From an uncultured Christensenellaceae bacterium (GTDB lineage Bacteria > Bacillota > Clostridia > Christensenellales > Borkfalkiaceae), in NCBI GenBank assembly GCA_910588615.1, contig CAJUOI010000036.1, forward strand, positions 1 through 15,390: a stretch of DNA of 15,390 bases, read 5' to 3'. How positions within the stretch are numbered: position 1 is the first letter of the stretch; each line of letters begins with the position of its first letter. The notes below the pieces were generated by a model. The model did not search any database. It was not told the DNA's origin and saw nothing but the letters and a program-made list of their open reading frames with translations. Of this stretch, positions 8,389-14,556 are shown piece by piece. The position numbers and the translations under genes are program-made.

Positions 8389-10115
8389 GATATTTTTCCT
8401 CCACAATTTTTTACGGTTTTATTTTTTACAACGACAGCGCCGTTGTTGAAAATCATCTTTCCGTCATAATTCAGCGCAAACAGCGTACCCCCCCCCTCGG
8501 CATTCAGTGCCTTCGCTTTGCCGCACGTATTGAAATAAGCCGTAACGCACTCGCCTTCCGCTTCTCTCGAAATCCGGAGGATTCCGTCTTGCTCTGCGAT
8601 CTCCGCTTCGGCTCCCGATAACGCCATTTGTTTTTTCAAAGCAAGTATATTCTTAAAATTATCACGGTACTCTTCGCGCTGATCGCGGAAAGTCCAGTCG
8701 AACGTTTTACGGCAATCGGGATCGCCCGTACCGTCCAGCGGCAATTCCGTGCCGTAGAACACGCACGGCATTCCGGGAAACATGACCATTGCGCAGAGCG
8801 CGCACAACAGTTTATCCGTATTCCCTCCCGCCAATCCCAAAAACCGCGGCGTATCGTGATCGTCCAAAAAATTCAGCGCCATTGCGTTTGCCTGCTGCGT
8901 ATTCGCTAAAAGCAATCCGTTCATTCTGTTTGCGGCGTCTTCCGCTTTTATCGGAACAGCGCCGAAGAAATCGACCAGAATTTTCTGAAACTTATAATTC
9001 ATCACGCCGTCGAGCTGATCTCCCCTGAGCCACGGCTCGTTCAAATGCCATATCTCGCCGAGGATGAGCGCTTCGGGAAACTGCCGCTTTACCTCGCTGC
9101 GCAGCTGCCGCCACATTTCGTGCGATATTTCGTCCGCAACGTCAAGCCGCAAGCCGTCGAACCCCATCCGCAGATATTCGAGCGCAATATCGATGAGATA
9201 GCGCCGCACTTCGGAATTGTTGGTGTTCCACTTCGGCATATATTTGCAATCCGCAAAATGCGCGTAGTTTCCCTTCTCGGTATCCGGAAAATCCCCGTCT
9301 ATCAAAAACCAATCGTAATACTCGGAATCCCTACCCTTTTCTAAAACGTCTTTAAATATCCCGTGGCTGATATCGCAATGATTGAACACCGTATCTATGA
9401 TGATTTTCAGGTGCTTTTCATGCGCCGAGTCCAAAAGGCGTTTGAGCTTTTCATTCGTCCCGAATTGCGGGTCGACGAGCGTGTAATCGGTTACGTTGTA
9501 CTTATGATTGCTGCCCGAGTAGAATATCGGCGTAAGATACAGAGCGGTAACGCCCAAGTCGCAAAGATACGGGAGCTTGTTTGCGATCCCGTCCAGATCG
9601 CCGCCCGCGAAGGAATAACGGTCGATTTTTCCGTTCCAAGCCGTATTGATATAGCGATCGTCCTTTTCATGATCGCCACGGAAAAATCTGTCTACAAAAA
9701 TCTGATAGAATACCGCGGAGCGCGTCCAATCCACCACACGCATCACGTCTGCGCCGTTGATGAACGGAAATTGAAAGAACGTATAATAGGCAAGCTGAAA
9801 CAGATACTCTTCCGAAAGACCTTCTTCGGAATAATAGAAAACTTTCTCTTTTTCCGTAATTCGGAAAATATAGGCAAAGCGCGCGTCGGGAAGCGTTATT
9901 TCCGCCATATAATAGGCAAAGACTCCGTCCGTAACGCAACGGTCCATCTGGCACGCATAGCGTTTTTTCGTAAAATCGTATTTATTGTTATAGAGCAGTT
10001 CCACCTTATCGAGCTCATCTTGGGCGGAAACCCTCAGTACTACTCTGAGCCGATCGCCCGCCACGGGATACGCGAAGCAGCTTTCGGGTCTGTGGAATAC
10101 GGCATATCTGTTCAT
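8385..10115 (-). CDS. Cytoplasmic GH13 enzyme, neopullulanase/cyclomaltodextrinase/maltogenic amylase type (GH13_20)
   Basis: The predicted role is hydrolysis of imported maltodextrins or cyclodextrins and of short branched or pullulan-like pieces. It has no signal peptide, so it acts in the cytoplasm. Of 576 residues, about 1-125 form a beta-rich N-domain consistent with CBM34, which is usual for this subfamily. The barrel has region I DTVFNH (241-246), region V MPKWNTNN (293-300), region II GFDGLRLDVADE with nucleophile Asp325, region III ILGEIW with acid/base Glu354, and region IV FLDDHDT with Asp421. Region V, usually MPKLN, has Trp in place of Leu. The ATG is preceded by AAGAGAT about eight bases upstream and follows the lacI stop by 15 bases. 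Its stop overlaps the malE start (ATGA). A run of nine G on the coding strand (8496-8488, codons 540-543) could cause slippage near the C-terminus. Confidence 0.92.
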   Translation of the reverse strand: MNRYAVFHRPESCFAYPVAGDRLRVVLRVSAQDELDKVELLYNNKYDFTKKRYACQMDRCVTDGVFAYYMAEITLPDARFAYIFRITEKEKVFYYSEEGLSEEYLFQLAYYTFFQFPFINGADVMRVVDWTRSAVFYQIFVDRFFRGDHEKDDRYINTAWNGKIDRYSFAGGDLDGIANKLPYLCDLGVTALYLTPIFYSGSNHKYNVTDYTLVDPQFGTNEKLKRLLDSAHEKHLKIIIDTVFNHCDISHGIFKDVLEKGRDSEYYDWFLIDGDFPDTEKGNYAHFADCKYMPKWNTNNSEVRRYLIDIALEYLRMGFDGLRLDVADEISHEMWRQLRSEVKRQFPEALILGEIWHLNEPWLRGDQLDGVMNYKFQKILVDFFGAVPIKAEDAANRMNGLLLANTQQANAMALNFLDDHDTPRFLGLAGGNTDKLLCALCAMVMFPGMPCVFYGTELPLDGTGDPDCRKTFDWTFRDQREEYRDNFKNILALKKQMALSGAEAEIAEQDGILRISREAEGECVTAYFNTCGKAKALNAEGGGTLFALNYDGKMIFNNGAVVVKNKTVKNCGGKIS

Positions 10116-10130
10116 AGTTTGATCTCTTGA

Positions 10131-10928
10131 CTAATGTACGCGCACCGTATGCGAAGTTCCCTGCACGCGCTCGGTAGCCATATTGAAACATTCGAAAATC
10201 GCGTCCACCCGAGCCTGTGTGTTGGCGGGAACAACGAGCATCTCCTTGTCACCCATTCCCCTGATGTTTTTCAGGGAAGAGTGAACGGTCACGATATTTC
10301 CTTCGGGCAATTTGTCCAAACCGTCATCGTCCAAAAAGACGATCTTGTCGTATAGCGCGCTTATCTCCTCTTTCAGCGTCCGATTGTACATATCCACAAG
10401 CACCAACGTAAAATTGTTCTTCCCGTAAGCCTTTTCTCCCTCTTGTAAAACGTATCCGAAATCCTGATAGATCTGATAAAACAATTCGTCGTTGATCTTT
10501 CCGTCCACCGAAATCAAAGGTACGAAATTTTCCTGCGCAAGCCTGCGGAACTTCTCTTCTTCCATGCCCACGCAAATGATCGCGTCCGCAACGTCGATCC
10601 TCGTATTTTCCAGATGCGTGCGCATGATAAGATTATAGCCAAGCCGTTCGAACGTCTTGCAGAAAATTCTCAAAAAGTCGTAACTCTCCGCTTCCTGCAT
10701 AATGGACGAATGTTTGTCCGTGAGTACGATGACGTTTCTGCTTTTGCTCAGCGCGAACGACTGCGCAAGGCGCGAAGGATGGAAATTATACAGGTTTACG
10801 ATCTGCAAAACTTTCCGTTTCGTATCCGGCGTATATCTGTTTTCATGTTTCCCGTTTATGATATAGGAAACGGTGGCAACGGATACGCCCGCAAGGCGCG
10901 CAATATCCTTTATCGTTATTTTTTCCAT
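10131..10928 (-). CDS. LacI-family transcriptional regulator, short effector domain
   Basis: This is a probable repressor of the maltodextrin operon. I start it at the ATG at 10928 (265 residues), which begins directly with the DNA-binding domain: TIKDIARLAGVSVATVSYIINGK (4-26), then the hinge HPSRLAQSFALSKS (50-63). The longer frame starts with TTG at 10997 inside an inverted repeat and adds 23 unlikely residues. The ribosome site is weak (AGGGA, about 14 bases upstream). LacI proteins are normally 330-345 residues, so the sugar-sensing part is about 70 shorter than usual. It keeps NVIVLTD and DAIICVG strands and a final VPANTQARVDAIFECF segment. It seems to lack the usual second-lobe landmarks, such as the G..R..GF motif. 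It stands inside the operon it probably controls and may also have its own promoter at 10976-10949. Confidence 0.88.
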   Translation of the reverse strand: MEKITIKDIARLAGVSVATVSYIINGKHENRYTPDTKRKVLQIVNLYNFHPSRLAQSFALSKSRNVIVLTDKHSSIMQEAESYDFLRIFCKTFERLGYNLIMRTHLENTRIDVADAIICVGMEEEKFRRLAQENFVPLISVDGKINDELFYQIYQDFGYVLQEGEKAYGKNNFTLVLVDMYNRTLKEEISALYDKIVFLDDDGLDKLPEGNIVTVHSSLKNIRGMGDKEMLVVPANTQARVDAIFECFNMATERVQGTSHTVRVH

Positions 10929-10948
10929 ATCAACTTTTGTATCCCTGA

Positions 10949-10976
10949 ATTTTATGTTTGCAAGGATCTTCTTCAA
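10949..10976 (-). promoter_or_regulatory. Possible internal promoter for lacI and downstream genes
   Basis: On the minus strand TTGAAG (10976-10971) and TAAAAT (10954-10949) are separated by 16 bases. The predicted start near 10942 would leave a leader of only about 14 bases before the lacI ATG. The spacer coincides exactly with one arm of the inverted repeat 10955-11000, so protein binding there would block it. Both boxes are imperfect; this is sequence resemblance only. Confidence 0.35.
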
Positions 10977-11000
10977 ATTGAAAAAAGATCCTTGCAAACA
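10955..11000. repeat. Perfect 16-bp inverted repeat between the lipoprotein gene and lacI
   Basis: TGTTTGCAAGGATCTT (10955-10970) and its exact complement AAGATCCTTGCAAACA (10985-11000) flank a 14-base centre that is itself partly palindromic (TTCAA..TTGAA). Neither strand has a U-tract after the stem, so a standard terminator is unlikely. As RNA it would be a very stable hairpin that could protect or process the amylase-lipoprotein part of the message. As DNA it could be a binding site controlling lacI. Confidence 0.85.
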
Positions 11001-11016
11001 AGTTGGGGGGCTAAGT

Positions 11017-11874
11017 TTAATCCATCGGTTGCATATAAACCGTCATGGTTGCGCCCTTATCGTAGAATTTAATATAAATTCTGAAATGGCGCGCCGACAG
11101 AGTTTTTTTATAGAGGAGCGCAGTGTCACTGCTCTTTTCTAAATAGTCTTTTGTATCGTTGCCTTCCGCGTCGCTGTTTTCAAGCGTGATCGTAATACTT
11201 CCGCCGCTCGCGGATACGGGCGCAAGCTGCGCTTCTTCCGAACCCAAAAGCCCCGCCGTATACACGGAAACCACGTCGCCGGGGTTCAACACGAACCAAT
11301 CGTTATGAAGCTGAACGGGCGCGCTGTATCCGAGCGTTTCCGCATTTGTAACGTCCGTTCCCCAAACACGCAGAGGAACGGTCTCCGTTTCCTGCGTTTC
11401 CGCACGCAAAACGGACATATAATATTTGGGCTGAACCGTTACGGAATCATCCGGTTCAACGGGGTCTTGGGGCTGCGATAAATCGGCGCGCCAGTCTGCG
11501 TAGAGATATATCGTTTCCGTGAGTTCGGGCACCGTTTCAAAATAGGTGACGGTCGCATCGACGATCGTCCACCAACCGTTGAAAGTATAAGGATTGCCTT
11601 CCGCGTCCTTTCTGCTGCTCGCAGGCACGGGAAGCACTTCTCCCTCGGCAAGCGTGCAACGGTAAACGTTTTCGCTTTTTATTTTGTTGCATTGTTTTTG
11701 CGTGAGCGCCTCGGCTCCGGACGGGACCGTATTTTCCGTCTTGACTCCGTCCTCCATATAAGTTCCGGGAACGAAATACAAATTGATTTTATCCGAGTTT
11801 TTGCAAGACGAAAACATTGCCGCGCCCGCAAACGCAAATAAACCCGTAAGCATTAAAGCCGTAATTTTCTTCAT
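11017..11874 (-). CDS. Uncharacterised lipoprotein with InlB/Flg_new-like repeat, co-transcribed with the surface amylase
   Basis: I do not recognise this protein as a named family. The start has a good GGAGG seven bases upstream of ATG, 12 bases after the amylase stop. The 285 residues begin with a lipoprotein signal, MKKITALMLT..AAMFSSC, with Cys24 as the lipid site (FSSC, a slightly unusual lipobox). Residues about 75-128 resemble a Listeria-Bacteroides (InlB B-type, Flg_new) repeat, ending YTFNGWWTIVDA..ETIYLYADW. A Pro/Asp/Glu-rich linker at about 133-145 leads to a C-terminal beta-rich domain (about 150-285) closing with HFRIYIKFYDKGATMTVYMQP. That ending resembles edge strands of carbohydrate-binding modules, but I cannot name the family. 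Context suggests an extracellular accessory for starch binding or for the amylase next to it; that is inference. Confidence 0.85.
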   Translation of the reverse strand: MKKITALMLTGLFAFAGAAMFSSCKNSDKINLYFVPGTYMEDGVKTENTVPSGAEALTQKQCNKIKSENVYRCTLAEGEVLPVPASSRKDAEGNPYTFNGWWTIVDATVTYFETVPELTETIYLYADWRADLSQPQDPVEPDDSVTVQPKYYMSVLRAETQETETVPLRVWGTDVTNAETLGYSAPVQLHNDWFVLNPGDVVSVYTAGLLGSEEAQLAPVSASGGSITITLENSDAEGNDTKDYLEKSSDTALLYKKTLSARHFRIYIKFYDKGATMTVYMQPMD

Positions 11875-11886
11875 AACCGTTCCTCC

Positions 11887-14283
11887 TTATTTCACCTTAT
11901 ATATAAGTATCGAATAAGCCGGTACCCTGTTCGAATTCGTGCCCGTCATTCCGTTTCCGTACAAAAGCGTTGCACCCGCCGGAACCGAATAATTCGCGAG
12001 AGCGTCCGTTTTGGTCGCATTGACGTAGACGAGGACCTCGCTGTTTGCATCTTGCACGGAGTAGCATACAACGCTGCCCGTCGTATAGTGGTTGACTACC
12101 TTTCCTCTTGCAAGAACAGGATTTTCCTTCCTGATCCTGATAAACGTCTTATAGGCATTATAAATCGAATCCGTTTCCTTGCTTTGTTCGTTTGCGCCGT
12201 GAAGCTGAGCGTTGAGCGAATCCCACGTCATAACGTAGTTGTTAAAGCCGATGGGATACTTGCAGTTGTTTTTACTGCCGCCGAGCTCCGTCGTCCACTT
12301 CATGGGCTGACGGTACCATCTGTCCTCGTGTCCCGATCCGTCGCCCGCGGGATTATCCGTAAGCGTTCCGAACATTCCGAGCTCGTCTCCGTTATAGATC
12401 CAGGTCATACCGGGAACGGTAAGGCTCATGCCCGCCCAAAGTTTTGCAAGTTTTTCGGACAAGTTCCATGCATCGTCGCCGAGGACGGCATCCCTCGAAA
12501 CGCCCACATCCGTAGCGAATAACTTATCACGGGCGCGCTGAACGTCGTGATTGGACGTGAACACGCCGTCAATATAATCCGTGCGGAAGAGCGAAAAGTC
12601 GAATTGCGCCGCGCCGTACTGATTCATGATTTTCTTCGCATTCTCGGAAGCGACACTTGAAGAACCCTTTGCGATCCGGGTAAGCGCGTAGGTCGTATCG
12701 TAATACCAGTTAAAGTTAAACTGCGAATCCAGCCCTCCGTATAAGCCTGCAAGTTTCGCGGGATCGCCGTTGAAGTTCTCGCCGACGAGAATCGCATTGG
12801 GATAGCTTGCTTTGAGCTTCGCGTTGAACTCCATAAAGAAGTGTGCGTCTTTGTTCATGTCGAAGGAGTAATCCCCGTCTTCCACCACCCAGCTCGACTG
12901 ATCGCGGCTCTCGTTCGCCATGTAGATATGCTTCACGGCGTCGAGGCGGAAACCGTCTAAGCCGAAGCTCATCCAGTAGAGCGCAACTTCCAGAATCGCG
13001 TCGCGCGTTGCCTGATTGTCGAAATTGAGTTCGGGCATGGAGGAACCGAAACTCGAATAGAAATAATACCCGTTCGAATCCTTAAACCATTGCTTTTGTT
13101 TGTCTTCGGGCAAGCCGCCGACGTAGTCCTCGTTCTGCCAGGTGTAGAAATTGCGGTAATCGATTTCTTTCTCGGTACCGTCGGGCAGTTTCACCGTTTC
13201 CTTCACAAGTCTTTGCGATTTCAAAAACCACGGGTTGGAGGGCGACGTATGGTTGAGAACGAAATCCATAAGGACCTTCATTCCTTTCTCGTGCGCCTTG
13301 TACACAAGCTCGCGGTAATCGTCGAGCGTACCGAAACGGGGATCTACCGTAAAGTAGTCCATAATATCGTAACCGTGATAGGAGTTAGACTGCTGGAAAG
13401 GCGTGAGCCAAAGCGTATCAACGCCCAACTCTTTCAGATAATCGAGTTTTTGGATAACGCCGCGCAGATCTCCCATGCCGTCGCCGTCGCTGTCCGCAAA
13501 CGAGGCAATGAACACCTGATAACCGACGCTGTTTTCTTCCCAGCCCTGCGCAACGGACTGCTGTTTGTAAACAGTGTTGTTTCCTTTGTTGGAAACTACG
13601 TCGTACTTCGTAACAGCCGAGCCCGGTTCGAGTCCCTCGTAAGGATCGTACACTTCCGCGCCCGCAAACACGGGAGAACCGCTCCCCACTTCGCCCTGAC
13701 GGACAAACCAGTGATAGTCGCCCTTGCTGCGCTTTGCATCCTCTAAAATAACGTATACGTCGCCGCCGTCGTTCACCCAAAAGCCGGAACCGTTTTCGCG
13801 GCTATCCTGCGAGAATACCTGAACACCCAAACGGAGCGCTTCGTTGTAGTTGATGATGAGCCCTTTATTATTGAGCGTTGCCTCGTTCCAACCCGCGTCG
13901 TTATAGGTAGCCGAAAGGTCGATATCGTACACCGCGCCCGATTCGTCTATCTTCATCGGGAAGAACGCTCTGCCTTCGCTGTTCGTGGGGAAATACTCCC
14001 ACACCCAAAGTCCCCAGTCGCCGTATACCTTGGAATCTATCTGCGACGAATACGCGGGAGCCGTTGCGGAATTCACTTTCCCCTGCTCGGATTCGGAATG
14101 CGAACCGCGAAGATAGTGAATATATAAATGGTTCTTTTCGCCCCAATCAAGATTCTGTTCGTATTTTTGCGCCGCCTCGTCGTCCGGCACATACGGTTTA
14201 TCCGTCTTTCCGCACGCCGCGAATATGCAGCCGAACAGCATGACGAATGCAGCGATAAAACAGACTACACTTTTCTTTCTCAT
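11887..14283 (-). CDS. Lipoprotein alpha-amylase (GH13, GH13_36-like) with N-terminal CBM41-like domain
   Basis: This is a surface-anchored endo-acting enzyme that cleaves starch to maltodextrins. I start it at the ATG at 14283 because GGAGG lies five bases upstream; an in-frame ATG at 14301 would put that site inside the gene. The product has 798 residues. Its lipoprotein signal is MRKKSVVCFIAAFVM..IFAAC, with Cys24. About residues 52-200 look like a pullulanase-associated CBM41 domain (HLYIHYLRG...YGDWGLWVWE). The GH13 barrel has a Ca-binding loop DSDGDGMGD (264-272), region I DFVLNH (340-345), region V SMPELNFDN, region II GFRLDAVKH with nucleophile Asp448, region III ILVGENF with Glu502, and region IV FTSNHD with Asp580. 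A C-terminal beta domain follows. The MPxLN-type region V fits the intermediate GH13_36 group of lipoprotein amylases, but subfamily assignment is tentative. It is the first gene of the operon. Confidence 0.94.
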   Translation of the reverse strand: MRKKSVVCFIAAFVMLFGCIFAACGKTDKPYVPDDEAAQKYEQNLDWGEKNHLYIHYLRGSHSESEQGKVNSATAPAYSSQIDSKVYGDWGLWVWEYFPTNSEGRAFFPMKIDESGAVYDIDLSATYNDAGWNEATLNNKGLIINYNEALRLGVQVFSQDSRENGSGFWVNDGGDVYVILEDAKRSKGDYHWFVRQGEVGSGSPVFAGAEVYDPYEGLEPGSAVTKYDVVSNKGNNTVYKQQSVAQGWEENSVGYQVFIASFADSDGDGMGDLRGVIQKLDYLKELGVDTLWLTPFQQSNSYHGYDIMDYFTVDPRFGTLDDYRELVYKAHEKGMKVLMDFVLNHTSPSNPWFLKSQRLVKETVKLPDGTEKEIDYRNFYTWQNEDYVGGLPEDKQKQWFKDSNGYYFYSSFGSSMPELNFDNQATRDAILEVALYWMSFGLDGFRLDAVKHIYMANESRDQSSWVVEDGDYSFDMNKDAHFFMEFNAKLKASYPNAILVGENFNGDPAKLAGLYGGLDSQFNFNWYYDTTYALTRIAKGSSSVASENAKKIMNQYGAAQFDFSLFRTDYIDGVFTSNHDVQRARDKLFATDVGVSRDAVLGDDAWNLSEKLAKLWAGMSLTVPGMTWIYNGDELGMFGTLTDNPAGDGSGHEDRWYRQPMKWTTELGGSKNNCKYPIGFNNYVMTWDSLNAQLHGANEQSKETDSIYNAYKTFIRIRKENPVLARGKVVNHYTTGSVVCYSVQDANSEVLVYVNATKTDALANYSVPAGATLLYGNGMTGTNSNRVPAYSILIYKVK

Positions 14284-14330
14284 AATTTCCTCCGTTTTCA
14301 TAAAATCTGCCGAAAAATCGGCTTACTTCC

Positions 14331-14347
14331 CATTAACCGTTTAACAT
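14331..14347. promoter_or_regulatory. LacI-type operator-like palindrome O1
   Basis: CATTAACCGTTTAACAT contains the quasi-palindrome TTAA-CCGT-TTAA with a central CpG, the usual form of LacI-family operators. It lies in the leader 48 bases before the amylase ATG. The same core recurs at 14382-14399. The regulator encoded at 10131-10928 is the obvious candidate to bind it. Confidence 0.6.
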
Positions 14348-14358
14348 ATATTTTATTA

Positions 14359-14376
14359 TCAGGCTTTTCAGCCTGA
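14359..14376. repeat. Short hairpin between the two operator-like sites
   Basis: TCAGGCT (14359-14365), loop TTTC, and AGCCTGA (14370-14376) form a perfect 7-bp stem midway between the two operator-like sites. It has no clear U-tract on the minus strand (TAATAAAAT follows), so a terminator role is doubtful. The TAAAAT just past it could also be the -10 of a weak second promoter (TTCAGG-17-TAAAAT). Confidence 0.4.
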
Positions 14377-14381
14377 ATGTT

Positions 14382-14399
14382 TCATTAACCGTTTAATGA
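14382..14399. promoter_or_regulatory. LacI-type operator-like palindrome O2
   Basis: TCATTAA-CCGT-TTAATGA has perfect 7-bp arms around a CpG centre. It shares ATTAACCGTTTAA with O1, centre-to-centre distance 52 bp, about five helical turns. It lies some 40-55 bases downstream of the predicted start of the amylase promoter, suited to a roadblock or to DNA looping with O1. Confidence 0.65.
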
Positions 14400-14443
14400 T
14401 TTTAAAAAATGTGATTTATTTTTAAACTTTTATAATTATTAGC

Positions 14444-14472
14444 ATTCTACCATATGATGGTAATCTTGTCAA
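14444..14472 (-). promoter_or_regulatory. Vegetative (sigma-70/A type) promoter of the maltodextrin operon
   Basis: The minus strand has a perfect -35 TTGACA (14472-14467), exactly 17 bases of spacer, and -10 TAGAAT (14449-14444). The predicted start near 14437 gives a leader of about 154 bases to the amylase ATG at 14283. Both operator-like palindromes lie inside that leader. It is the only near-consensus promoter I found in the window. Confidence 0.85.
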
Positions 14473-14504
14473 TAGTTATCCGAAAAAAAATTATGAATTT
14501 ATCC

Positions 14505-14542
14505 AACAAAAAAACTCTATCCGAAGATAGAGTTTTTTTGTT
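14505..14542 (-). terminator. Rho-independent terminator after the module-repeat gene
   Basis: ACTCTATC, loop TTCG (minus strand) and GATAGAGT form a stem extended by A/T pairs to 17 bp in total (14505-14521 with 14526-14542). It is followed on the minus strand by a run of seven T. The UUCG tetraloop is very stable. It separates the right-edge gene, whose stop is 14 bases upstream, from the amylase operon promoter. The A-run on the other side would let it work in both directions. Confidence 0.9.
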
Positions 14543-14556
14543 TTCATCCGCCTGAA

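Noticed and set aside
8389..8406. TTG start extending MalE by six residues
   Set aside because: The ATG at 8388 has GGAGG upstream, an ATGA overlap and a standard signal peptide start.
9363..10130. Long plus-strand open frame (255 codons) opposite the GH13 gene
   Set aside because: It is antisense to a gene with all GH13 motifs, and its translation is rich in Arg, Ile and His with no recognisable domain.
10929..10997. TTG start extending the LacI protein by 23 residues
   Set aside because: The extension is read through the inverted repeat and puts unrelated residues before a DNA-binding domain that is normally at the very N-terminus.
13090..13746. Plus-strand open frame of 218 codons opposite the alpha-amylase
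   Set aside because: It is a shadow of a well-supported GH13 gene, with no start signals or domain.
14331..14399. CcpA cre sites
   Set aside because: The core has the central A.CG.T but lacks the outer TG and CA positions; the longer TTAA arms fit another LacI-family operator better.
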